The translations under genes and the position numbers were made by a program. A stretch of DNA of 12,801 nucleotides from Geobacter sp. (GTDB lineage: Bacteria > Desulfobacterota > Desulfuromonadia > Geobacterales > DSM-12255): positions 1 through 12,801 of the forward strand of contig VEOV01000032.1 of assembly GCA_012026855.1 (NCBI GenBank). The letters run 5' to 3'. This document shows, piece after piece, positions 6,442-12,801 of this stretch (positions within the stretch are counted from its first letter, which is position 1; each line of letters starts with the position of its first letter). The notes below the pieces were generated by a model. The model did not search any database. It was not told where the DNA came from and saw only the letters and a list, made by a program, of their open reading frames with translations.

Positions 6442-7107
6442 ATGCTACGTACCATTGTCGGGATTTTGCTCGGTTTTTCACTGCTGGTTCTGTTGACAGC
6501 GACCGCCCGCGCCGCCGCGCCGGGCTACGCCATGCCGGCCACAATCGATCCAAAGGCCGCCTACCTGCTCTTCCACCACAACTACTATGTGGAAACCAAG
6601 GGGCCCGGCGGCGACTGCAAGTACCACGACATCCTGAAGAGTTTCAGCGACAAGGGATTTACCGTCATTAGCGAGATCCGCCCCAAAGACGTCTCGGTCA
6701 TTGACTACGGGAAAAAAGCTGCTGCCGATGTGCGCAAGTTGCTGGCCGCCGGCGTACCGCCAGAGAAAATCACCATTGCCGGGCACTCCAAAGGGGGCGT
6801 CATCGTTCTGCAGGTGGCGGCTCAGCTGGACAACCCGAAGATCAATTATGCTGTCCTGGCCGGTTGCGGCATCAAGGGGCTGGCAAAGGGCTATCCTGAA
6901 CTTGGCAAGCTGAAAGGGAATTTCCTCTCCCTCTATGCCGCTTCAGACAAGGTTGCCGCTAGCTGCGGTCCGGAATTTCTTCTGGCCAGGGAAGGCTTTA
7001 CCGGTAAGGAGATTTCCCTGGACAGTCCGGCTGGTCATCAGCTGTTCTTCACACCCGTTGCAGCCTGGCTTGAACCTTTTAGCGGCTGGCTGAAACAAGG
7101 GAAATAA
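6442..7107 (+). CDS. Exported alpha/beta-hydrolase
   Basis: This 221-residue protein carries a clear signal peptide (MLRTIVGILLGFSLLVLLTA, cleavage probably at ARA/AAP near residue 24), so it should act in the periplasm or outside. The nucleophile elbow is GHSKGG with Ser116. Asp169 (YAASDKV) and His199 (PAGHQLFF) are well placed to complete the triad. Three Cys (59, 142, 175) lie in the mature part; disulfides are possible. It is a small single-domain hydrolase without an evident lid insertion. It lies between the binding protein (9 bp gap) and the first permease (1 bp gap), an unusual place for an enzyme in a Dpp-type operon. That suggests it cuts an ester, thioester or amide in the substrate before or during uptake. 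The chemistry is inferred from the fold and position only. Confidence 0.85.
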   Translation: MLRTIVGILLGFSLLVLLTATARAAAPGYAMPATIDPKAAYLLFHHNYYVETKGPGGDCKYHDILKSFSDKGFTVISEIRPKDVSVIDYGKKAAADVRKLLAAGVPPEKITIAGHSKGGVIVLQVAAQLDNPKINYAVLAGCGIKGLAKGYPELGKLKGNFLSLYAASDKVAASCGPEFLLAREGFTGKEISLDSPAGHQLFFTPVAAWLEPFSGWLKQGK

Positions 7108-7108
7108 G

Positions 7109-8080
7109 ATGGCATTTGGTCGCGCCGCGACAGTAGTCTGGCATAAGCTGCTCCATTTACTGGTGGTCGTCCTGGCGGTCACTGCGCTGACCTTTGTCAT
7201 GACCGACCGGCTACCGGCTGATATCGCCGCCGAAATCAGCGGTCGCGGCGCTACTGCCGCAGACCTGGCCGAAGTGCGGGAACGTCTCGGCCTGAACCGG
7301 CCGGTGCTGGTACGCTATATTTCCTGGCTGGGCAACGTCTGCCAGGGGAAGCTCGGCAATTCCCTGGCCACGGAGCTGCCGGTCACGGCGTCGCTCCGGA
7401 GCCATCTACCGGTTACCCTTGAACTGTTGTTCCTCTCCCAGCTGTTTGCCCTGCTGCTGGCGCTGCCGGCCGGGATTATCTCCGCCTGGCGTGCCGGTTC
7501 GCCCCTTGACCGCCTGACCGGCACCTTTGCCTTTGCCTGCGCCTCACTCCCCAATTACGCCATTGCCATGGGACTGGTGCTGATCTTTTCCCTGAAGCTC
7601 AAGCTGCTGCCGGCCACCGGCTACACCCCGCTGAGCAGCGGTCTGGCTGCCAATCTGCAGGGATTTCTGCTCCCGGCGCTGGCCATCTCCCTGGTGGAGT
7701 GGGTAATCCTGATGCGGGTGCTGAGAAGCGACCTGATCGCCACTCTGAAGGAAGACTTTATCCTGCTGGCCCGGTGCAAGGGGCTGCCTGCCTGGCGGAT
7801 TCTGCTGGTCCACGCTCTGCGACCCTCCATGTTCACCTTCATCACCGTCCTCGGCATGCAGACCGCCAGCCTGATCGGCGGCGCGGTCATCATCGAAACG
7901 ATCTTCGCCCTCCCAGGCATCGGCCGGCTGCTGGTAAGCGCCATTTTTGCCCAGGACTATCCGCTGGTCCAGGGGACGGTACTGCTGATCACCCTGGCCT
8001 ATGTGCTGATCAATTTTATTGTGGATATCTGCTACGGCCTGCTCGATCCACGGGTGAGACGGGGGGTGGGCAATGGCTGA
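7109..8080 (+). CDS. ABC transporter permease, DppB-like
   Basis: This is the first inner-membrane subunit of the importer, 323 residues with about six membrane helices; the first is at about 15-31. After a periplasmic stretch containing RERLGLNRPVLVRYISWLGN (57-76), typical of DppB/OppB, come the remaining helices. The cytoplasmic EAA loop, which couples to the ATPases, lies at about 214-240 (LARCKGLPAWRILLVHALRP). IIETIFALPGIGRLL (261-275) is another family signature. The ATG is one base after the hydrolase stop. Its Shine-Dalgarno AAGGGA lies inside the end of the hydrolase gene, so translation is probably coupled. Confidence 0.93.
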   Translation: MAFGRAATVVWHKLLHLLVVVLAVTALTFVMTDRLPADIAAEISGRGATAADLAEVRERLGLNRPVLVRYISWLGNVCQGKLGNSLATELPVTASLRSHLPVTLELLFLSQLFALLLALPAGIISAWRAGSPLDRLTGTFAFACASLPNYAIAMGLVLIFSLKLKLLPATGYTPLSSGLAANLQGFLLPALAISLVEWVILMRVLRSDLIATLKEDFILLARCKGLPAWRILLVHALRPSMFTFITVLGMQTASLIGGAVIIETIFALPGIGRLLVSAIFAQDYPLVQGTVLLITLAYVLINFIVDICYGLLDPRVRRGVGNG

Positions 8081-8891
8081 TATGAGCCGTAAACCTGGCC
8101 CCACCTTCTATCTCGCCTGCTGCTGGCTTGCCCTGGTGGTTCTCTGCTCTCTACTGGCAGGACTGCTGCCGCTCCCCTTCACCCTTGACCAGATCGATGG
8201 CGACCATCTTGCGGCCCTGCCGGGAGGTGCCCACCTGCTCGGCACCGATGCCATGGGACGTGATATCCTGGCAAGGCTGCTCTTCGGCAGCCGCGTCTCC
8301 CTGGTTGTCGGCAGCTGCGCCCCCCTGCTCGGCCTAATGGTCGGCCTGCTGCTCGGCATGCCGACCGCCTGGTTCCGTAGCTGGAGTGAACGGCTCATCA
8401 TGACCGGTACTGATGTCATTCTGGCCTTTCCGGCGTTGATCTTCCTCCTCGTCTTCACCTCGATTTCCGGGCCGAGCCTGGCAACAATCACTATCGGCCT
8501 CGGCCTGCTGCTGTCTCCCCGGTTCATCCGCGTAGTCAGGGCCAACACCGCCAGATTCAGGGAGCGGGAATTTGTCCTGGCAGCGCGAATCAGTGGCGCC
8601 AGCGAGATAAACATCCTGGTCAGAGAGATTTTGCCAAATATCGTCGGGCCGCTCCTGGCCTATACCCTGGTGGTGGCCGGTTATGTCATCGTGATCGAGG
8701 GGGGCCTCGCCTTTCTCGGCTTGAGTGTCCCTTCCCCTGCCCCCAGCTGGGGGGGGATGATCGCCACCGGGCGGGATGTGCTGGAGGAAGCGCCCCACGT
8801 GGCCATCATCCCGATGGCAGCCATGTTTCTGACCGTACTGGCGGTGAACCTGCTGGGCGACCGGCTGGGAGGACGCTATGAGCGGAGCTGA
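8073..8891 (+). CDS. ABC transporter permease, DppC-like
   Basis: This is the second permease subunit, 272 residues with an N-terminal helix at about 11-34. HLLGTDAMGRDILARLLFGS (54-73) is the DppC/OppC hallmark. The EAA loop is at about 168-189 (AARISGASEINILVREILPN), followed by EGGLAFLGLSVPSPAPSWGG (209-228). The C-terminus ends LLGDRLGGRYERS, shorter than the common LLGDxLRDxLDPR ending. The start overlaps dppB by 8 bp and a G-rich Shine-Dalgarno precedes it; an alternative ATG lies three codons in. It forms the channel with the preceding permease. Confidence 0.93.
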   Translation: MADMSRKPGPTFYLACCWLALVVLCSLLAGLLPLPFTLDQIDGDHLAALPGGAHLLGTDAMGRDILARLLFGSRVSLVVGSCAPLLGLMVGLLLGMPTAWFRSWSERLIMTGTDVILAFPALIFLLVFTSISGPSLATITIGLGLLLSPRFIRVVRANTARFREREFVLAARISGASEINILVREILPNIVGPLLAYTLVVAGYVIVIEGGLAFLGLSVPSPAPSWGGMIATGRDVLEEAPHVAIIPMAAMFLTVLAVNLLGDRLGGRYERS

Positions 8892-9864
8892 CCGGTTGCT
8901 GCTCGACATCAGGAACCTGACTGTGGCAATTCCGGGCCGGCACGGGGTGATCCGGCCGGTGGACAAGGTCACGCTCTCCATGGAGCGGGGTAAAACGCTG
9001 GCGATCGTGGGCGAATCGGGCAGCGGCAAAAGCATGCTCTGCCGGGCCATCCTCGGTCTGGTACCATCGCAGGGAGAAATTCTCTTCCAGAGTCACCATA
9101 CGGGCAAAATGTCAACCGGAGCACTGGACCGTCTACGGGGCCGGGAGATCGGCGTCGTGCTACAGGACCCACTCTCCAGCTTGAACCCGGTCATGACCAT
9201 TGCCAGCCAGATCATGGAGCCAATGCGTTATCACCTTGGCATTGGTAAGCGTGACAGCCGGGAAAAGGCCCTTGAGCTGCTTGGCTCGGTCGGCATTCCC
9301 CACCCCAGCGAAAGAATGGACTGCTATCCCCACCAGCTCTCCGGCGGCCTGCGACAGCGGGTTGCCATTGCCATTGCCCTGGCCTGCAACCCGCAACTGC
9401 TCATTGCCGACGAACCGACCACGGCGCTGGACGTGACGATCCAGGCGGAGATCATCGGGCTGCTCTCCAGACTGCAACGGGAGCGGAACATGGCACTGCT
9501 GCTGGTGAGCCACGATCTGGGTGTGGTGGCCGGAATTGCCGATGATGTTGCCGTCATGTATGCCGGACAGATAGTAGAGCTGGGGCCGGCAGGGTCCCTA
9601 TTCGAGCGGATGCAGATGCGCTATACCCGCGCCCTGTTCGATGCCATACCCGGCATTGACGACCCGCCCCACCGGAAACTGCCAGATATTCCAGGCCAGC
9701 CGCCGGATTTCAACGCCCTGCCGCCAGGGTGCCGCATTGCCCCCCGATGTGCCACTGCGGGCGAAATCTGCCGGCAGGAGTCCCCGCCGCTGCGCGTTGA
9801 CAACGACGACAGGCACCGGTTTGCCTGCTGGTTCCCCTGTGAACAGGAAGGGGCAAGCCGATGA
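8878..9864 (+). CDS. ABC transporter ATPase, DppD-like, with four-Cys C-terminal motif
   Basis: This is one of two ATPases driving import. The 328 residues contain Walker A GESGSGKS (45-52), Q-loop Q96 in VVLQDPLSSLNP, signature LSGGLRQRVAIA (154-165), Walker B LLIADEP (174-180) with D-loop TALD, and H-loop H212. The C-terminal oligopeptide-type extension (from about 235) holds Cys285, 291, 298 and 317 in the pattern C-x5-C-x6-C-x18-C. This is the arrangement reported to bind a [4Fe-4S] cluster in a DppD homologue; the cluster here is inferred. The start overlaps the permease gene by 14 bp and has GGGAGGA at 8867-8873. Confidence 0.93.
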   Translation: MSGADRLLLDIRNLTVAIPGRHGVIRPVDKVTLSMERGKTLAIVGESGSGKSMLCRAILGLVPSQGEILFQSHHTGKMSTGALDRLRGREIGVVLQDPLSSLNPVMTIASQIMEPMRYHLGIGKRDSREKALELLGSVGIPHPSERMDCYPHQLSGGLRQRVAIAIALACNPQLLIADEPTTALDVTIQAEIIGLLSRLQRERNMALLLVSHDLGVVAGIADDVAVMYAGQIVELGPAGSLFERMQMRYTRALFDAIPGIDDPPHRKLPDIPGQPPDFNALPPGCRIAPRCATAGEICRQESPPLRVDNDDRHRFACWFPCEQEGASR

Positions 9865-10826
9865 GCATCCAGAGCGGTGTCAATCTCCTTACAGTCGAAA
9901 ATCTGGTGGTCGAATTCCCGGCAGCTCAAGGTGGCAAAATTCACGCCCTGTCAGGAGTCTCCTTCGACATCAAAAACGGCGAAACCCTGGGACTCGTGGG
10001 TGAATCTGGGTGCGGCAAATCGTCTCTGGCCAGGGCCATCATGCAGATACCGCCGCCGGTTTCAGGCAGGATTTTCCTGGGCGGGGAGGAGTTGACCGGC
10101 ATCAGCGGCAAAAAACTCAGGGAGCTGCGCAGCAGTTTCCAGATGGTCTTTCAGGACCCAATGGCTTCCCTCAACCCGGTCAGGACTATCGGTTCCAGTG
10201 TCGAGCTGCCGCTACGGGCAGCGGAACTGGACAGGCAGTTTGACGTCAGGCAACTGGCAGATGAAGCGCTTGTTTCCGTGGGTCTTGACCCCGAACAGTA
10301 TTTCAGCTGTAAGCCGGCCGCGCTTTCCGGCGGCCAGTGCCAACGGGTCTGCATCGCCCGGGCGCTGATCGGCAAGCCGAAACTGCTCATCTGTGACGAA
10401 CCGGTCTCCTCCCTGGACGTTTCAGTACAGGCCCAGATCCTCAACCTGCTCCATGATCTCAAGGCAGCCAGGGGACTGGCCATGCTGTTCATCAGCCATG
10501 ATCTGGCAGTTGTCAGGAACATCAGCGACCGGGTTGCAGTCATGTATCTTGGCCGGCTCTGTGAAGTGGCACCCTTCAGCGAAATATTTCAGTCTCCGGC
10601 GCACCCGTACACACGGGCTCTGATTGAGGCAGTACCAAGGCCTGACCCGTGGCAGCCCGGCGGCAGGAACACGATGTGCGGCGAACTCCCCTCGGCGCTG
10701 ACACCACCGACAGGCTGCCGGTTCCGCACCCGCTGCCCCAGGGCAGAGGACCTCTGTGCCGCTGTCCAGCCAGAGCTTATGGAAATCTCTACCGGACGTC
10801 ACGTTGCCTGTCATTTCCCACTTTAG
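9861..10826 (+). CDS. ABC transporter ATPase, DppF-like, with four-Cys C-terminal motif
   Basis: This is the partner ATPase, 321 residues. Motifs are Walker A GESGCGKS (47-54), Q98 in VFQDPMASLNP, signature LSGGQCQRVCIARAL (155-169), Walker B LLICDEP (175-181) with VSSLD, and H-loop H213. A second C-x5-C-x6-C-x17-C motif (Cys286, 292, 299, 317) sits in the oligopeptide-type extension (GCRFRTRCPRAEDLC), so both halves could carry an iron-sulfur cluster. The signature region has extra Cys residues (160, 164) next to LSGGQ. Start and upstream stop overlap by 4 bp (ATGA), which couples the two ATPases for about 1:1 synthesis. Confidence 0.93.
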   Translation: MSIQSGVNLLTVENLVVEFPAAQGGKIHALSGVSFDIKNGETLGLVGESGCGKSSLARAIMQIPPPVSGRIFLGGEELTGISGKKLRELRSSFQMVFQDPMASLNPVRTIGSSVELPLRAAELDRQFDVRQLADEALVSVGLDPEQYFSCKPAALSGGQCQRVCIARALIGKPKLLICDEPVSSLDVSVQAQILNLLHDLKAARGLAMLFISHDLAVVRNISDRVAVMYLGRLCEVAPFSEIFQSPAHPYTRALIEAVPRPDPWQPGGRNTMCGELPSALTPPTGCRFRTRCPRAEDLCAAVQPELMEISTGRHVACHFPL

Positions 10827-10847
10827 GAGCCAGCAGGAGGCCCAATA

Positions 10848-11762
10848 ATGCAAGCAGATCAAATAAGCCGGACCGCCCTGTTTACCGCCTACAGCCGCGG
10901 TTTTCATCACACATACGATCAGCCGGTAATTTTCAGCGATTCCCTGGCCTATTCACTGTTGCCCCTGGAGGAGCAGGACCGGATTGCCATGCTGTTGCTG
11001 GCGGGCTTCAGACTGACAAACCCGGCGGCGGCGGCTTCCTTCGCTGATACGCAAAGCGCCCTCGGCTGGCTCATGCAGTCCAGTGCGGCTGCCTCGATCG
11101 TGCTGAGCCGCGCCCAGTATGCGGAAGACTGTTTGGAGCAGAGCATGGCTACCGGGGTTTCCCAATACGTGATACTCGGCGCAGGGCTGGACAGTTTTGC
11201 CTATCGCCGCCCGGATCTGGTTGCAAAGCTTAATCTCTTCGAGGTTGATCACCCTGCCACTCAGGGCTACAAGCGACAGCGGCTGGCAGAGCTGGGCTGG
11301 CGACAGCCGCAGAATCTTCACTATGTTCCGGTGGATTTTAACAGTCAAAAGCTGCGGGATCGGCTGGCAGACTCCCCATTCAATCCGGACAGGCCGGCAT
11401 TCTTCAGTTTGCTCGGCGTAACCTACTATCTGCCCAGGGAAATTGTTCTGGCTACGCTCGCAGAGCTTGCACGGCTGGCACCAGCAGGTAGCACCATAGT
11501 GTTCGATTACCTTGACGAAGAGGCATTTGTCCCGGGGAAATGCGCCCCAAGAGTCCAGAGAATGCTGGATCATGTAGCATCGCTGGGCGAACCGATGCTG
11601 ACCGGCTTTGAGCCTCTCACGCTGTCAGAGCAGATTATCCCCCTCGGACTGGGTCTGCAGGAGCACCTCTCCCCCTGGGACATTCACAATCGCTGGTTTC
11701 TCGGACGCAGCGACCATTACCGGGCCTGCGAACATATCCACTTTGCGCGGGTAGCCGTATGA
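10848..11762 (+). CDS. SAM-dependent methyltransferase, leucine carboxyl methyltransferase (LCM/TIGR00027-like) family
   Basis: This 304-residue cytoplasmic enzyme transfers a methyl group from SAM, in this family often to a carboxylate or hydroxyl of a small molecule. The SAM-binding motif I is YVILGAGLDSFAYR (107-120). The acidic loop FEVDHPATQGYKRQRL (131-146) and VPVDF (160-164) contact the cofactor, and LLGVTYYLPRE (188-198) is the usual next block. These suit the LCM superfamily better than UbiE-type enzymes. The ATG follows AGGAGG with seven-base spacing, 21 bp after the ATPase stop, so it is the last gene of the operon. It probably modifies the imported compound or a breakdown product; the acceptor is unknown. 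No clear intrinsic terminator follows. Confidence 0.87.
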   Translation: MQADQISRTALFTAYSRGFHHTYDQPVIFSDSLAYSLLPLEEQDRIAMLLLAGFRLTNPAAAASFADTQSALGWLMQSSAAASIVLSRAQYAEDCLEQSMATGVSQYVILGAGLDSFAYRRPDLVAKLNLFEVDHPATQGYKRQRLAELGWRQPQNLHYVPVDFNSQKLRDRLADSPFNPDRPAFFSLLGVTYYLPREIVLATLAELARLAPAGSTIVFDYLDEEAFVPGKCAPRVQRMLDHVASLGEPMLTGFEPLTLSEQIIPLGLGLQEHLSPWDIHNRWFLGRSDHYRACEHIHFARVAV

Positions 11763-11950
11763 GTGTTACGGTTGACCTTTTTAACAATCACATGCAAAAA
11801 AATATTGACAGATCGTTACCATGCCGTTAAATTGCGTTTTAGTAGAACACTGTTATTTAACTAATGAATCGCAATAGCAGGTATTTTATCAATTTTCACT
11901 AATTGACTTCAGCAGGGATAGCAGCACAGTAAAAATAGCATTTCCCTATA
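11763..11950 (+). promoter_or_regulatory. AT-rich leader with candidate promoter for the RCC1 gene
   Basis: TTGACA (11805-11810) is a perfect -35 box, and TTAAAT (11827-11832, 16-bp spacer) is a fair -10. Transcription would start near 11840 and run into the riboswitches. No protein-coding frame, sigma-54 box or terminator for the upstream operon is evident in these 188 bases. Confidence 0.45.
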
Positions 11951-12030
11951 AAGACGATAATACTAAACCATTTGCGAAAATGGGGCGGAAAGCCTAAAGG
12001 GTCTCAAGGAGACAGCCGGGTTGCCGAATC
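11951..12030 (+). promoter_or_regulatory. GEMM-I cyclic-dinucleotide riboswitch aptamer, first copy
   Basis: The core landmarks of GEMM-I RNAs are all present. CTAAACC precedes P2, which is CCATTT (11968-11973), a GCGA tetraloop and AAATGG. GGGCGGAAAGCC follows. P3 is GTCTC paired with GAGAC (12001-12013), then AGCCGGGTTGCCGAA. P1 joins CGATAA (11955-11960) to TTGCCG (12021-12026). GEMM-I senses c-di-GMP, and a Geobacter-rich subclass senses 3',3'-cGAMP. The ATACTAAACC flank, in place of the usual GGGCAAACC, fits that subclass by eye, but ligand choice needs a proper alignment. The GNRA loop is intact, so tertiary docking should be possible. Confidence 0.9.
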
Positions 12031-12058
12031 TGAACTTTAAATCGGCCCCGGCTTTTTT
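12014..12058 (+). terminator. Riboswitch-controlled intrinsic terminator
   Basis: AGCCGGG (12014-12020) pairs with CCCGGCT (12047-12053). After a TT bulge, GCCGA (12023-12027) pairs with TCGGC (12042-12046) around a 14-base loop. TTTTTT (12053-12058) follows. The left arm includes the 3' strand of aptamer P1, so ligand-stabilised P1 and the terminator exclude each other. This is the layout of an ON switch: ligand present, transcription continues. Confidence 0.85.
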
Positions 12059-12157
12059 GCGTCCAAAATTCCAGGAAAGGGGGTGAAGCAGACAAGCAGA
12101 AGACTGACTCTATCAGGTTGCAGAAGCAGTTAAACGGAAGTCAGACCAGCATGTGAT

Positions 12158-12235
12158 AGACGACAATACTAAACCATCTGCTATTATGGGGCGGAAAGCC
12201 CACAGGGCCTCATGAAGTCAGCCGGGTTGCCGAAA
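12158..12235 (+). promoter_or_regulatory. GEMM-I riboswitch aptamer, second, divergent copy
   Basis: CTAAACC, GGGGCGGAAAGCC and AGCCGGGTTGCCGAA repeat the core of the first copy. P1 joins CGACAA (12161-12166) to TTGCCG (12227-12232). P2 is only four pairs, CCAT (12174-12177) with ATGG (12186-12189), and its eight-base loop CTGCTATT is not a GNRA tetraloop. P3 (12205-12219) has mismatches where copy one has a clean five-pair stem. It is clearly the same class, but ligand affinity may be lower. No T-run follows, so control would be at translation. Confidence 0.82.
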
Positions 12236-12237
12236 TA

Positions 12238-12278
12238 TCACCTCAACTAATCCCCGATTAACGGGAAAGGAAAGGTGA
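12238..12278 (+). promoter_or_regulatory. Hairpin able to hide the RCC1-gene ribosome binding site
   Basis: TCACCT (12238-12243) is complementary to AGGTGA (12273-12278), which contains the Shine-Dalgarno six bases before the ATG. An inner hairpin CCCG (12253-12256) with CGGG (12262-12265) brings the arms together. An alternative pairing of CGGGTTG (12223-12229) with CAAC and CCCG would use aptamer P1 bases and so could link this hairpin to the state of the second aptamer (inference). Confidence 0.5.
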
Positions 12279-12283
12279 ATTTC

Positions 12284-12801
12284 ATGACAAACATTACTAA
12301 TCATTTTTTCAAAACCTGCAGCAACGGCAGCAAAACCTGCATCACTCTCATCGCAATTATTACATTTCTGCTTACTCTTTCCGGAACAGGTCACGCCATA
12401 ACCCCCTGGTATTCAACCGCAGGCTCCCACACACTTGTCCTGCACCCCGATGGAACCGTCTGGGCGCTTGGCAGCAACTCCTATGGCCAGCTTGGTAATG
12501 GCAGCAGTGGTGGTGAGCACCTTGAACCGGCAATGGTTCACGGTCTCAGCAATGTAAAAGCTGTAGCTGCTGGCGGCGCCCACTCCGTTGCCCTGCTTCA
12601 AGACGGTACTGTCTGGACCTGGGGTCATAACGGTACCGGGCAGCTGGGTACTGGCAACAAAATGGACAGCGAAGTTCCGGTAAAGGTAACAGCAATCAGT
12701 GATGTCACGGCAATAGCTACCGGACGCAGCCATGTTGTAGCCCTGAAAAAAGATGGCACCGTATGGGCATGGGGCAGCAACCACTCGGGGCAGCTCGGGA
12801 A
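12284..12801 (+). CDS. Exported RCC1-repeat protein, 5' part
   Basis: The frame runs off the window after 172 codons. The start ATG has AAAGGTG six bases upstream. A signal peptide spans about 1-38: polar, Lys-containing start, then a hydrophobic ITLIAIITFLLTLSG core and likely cleavage at GHA/ITP. From residue 39 onward come RCC1 blades of about 50 residues. Each has the cycle AGxxHTLxLxxDGTVWxxGxNxxGQLGxG, seen as HTLVLHPDGTVWALGSN, HSVALLQDGTVWTWGHN and HVVALKKDGTVWAWGSN. RCC1 repeats build a seven-bladed propeller that usually binds proteins or other partners. In bacteria such exported proteins are common in Geobacter-like genomes and their roles are mostly unknown. The two riboswitches upstream place it under cyclic-dinucleotide control. 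Confidence 0.9.
   Translation, partial: MTNITNHFFKTCSNGSKTCITLIAIITFLLTLSGTGHAITPWYSTAGSHTLVLHPDGTVWALGSNSYGQLGNGSSGGEHLEPAMVHGLSNVKAVAAGGAHSVALLQDGTVWTWGHNGTGQLGTGNKMDSEVPVKVTAISDVTAIATGRSHVVALKKDGTVWAWGSNHSGQLG

Noticed and set aside
4867..10826. Naming the transporter a dedicated nickel (Nik) or dipeptide (Dpp) system
   Set aside because: Family-5 binding proteins cover peptides, nickel chelates, opines and sugars; no residue pattern that I can read by eye decides among them.
12413..12784. Minus-strand open frame at the right end
   Set aside because: The plus strand encodes an exported RCC1-repeat protein with repeated motifs and a ribosome binding site; the minus frame mirrors it.

Overview
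The window looks like a chromosomal piece of a Geobacter-type bacterium (Desulfuromonadota, order Geobacterales). This rests on three things: NifD and NifK sequences of the standard Mo-nitrogenase type, a high-GC backbone, and a tandem pair of GEMM-I riboswitches of the kind common in Geobacter. No species can be named from the sequence alone.

Layout. (1) 1-2544: the end of nifD (N-terminus off the window) and complete nifK, the two subunits of the MoFe protein. A palindromic spacer element and a strong hairpin terminator follow. (2) 2762-3981, minus strand: a visibly AT-richer insert whose only intact gene encodes a RhuM-family protein. A 33-codon stub that reads as the start of a type I restriction methylase (hsdM) lies directly upstream of it. 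An 18-codon stub that reads as the start of hsdS lies directly downstream. The insert is best read as a type I restriction-modification locus collapsed by deletions that spared rhuM. (3) 4148-4250: a small hairpin followed by a promoter with a twin palindromic operator. (4) 4251-11762: one compact plus-strand operon. It contains a TetR-family regulator, an exported family-5 solute-binding protein, an exported alpha/beta-hydrolase, two permeases, two ATPases with C-terminal four-cysteine motifs, and a leucine-carboxyl-methyltransferase-family SAM methyltransferase. (5) 11763-12283: a non-coding leader with two GEMM-I aptamers in series. (6) 12284 to the window end: the start of an exported RCC1-repeat protein.

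How the parts work together. The operon should bind a peptide-like or chelate-like compound outside the inner membrane, import it with ATP, and chemically process it. An ester or amide bond could be cut in the periplasm by the hydrolase, and a methyl group added in the cytoplasm by the methyltransferase. The TetR protein probably senses the compound or its product and represses its own operon. The substrate cannot be read from the sequence. The RCC1 gene appears to be gated by two cyclic-dinucleotide switches. The first overlaps an intrinsic terminator, and the second lies just before a hairpin that can hide the ribosome binding site.

The most noteworthy items are the collapsed hsd locus with a surviving rhuM, the tandem and unequal GEMM switches ahead of an exported beta-propeller-type protein, and the hydrolase plus methyltransferase embedded in a peptide-type ABC transporter operon.
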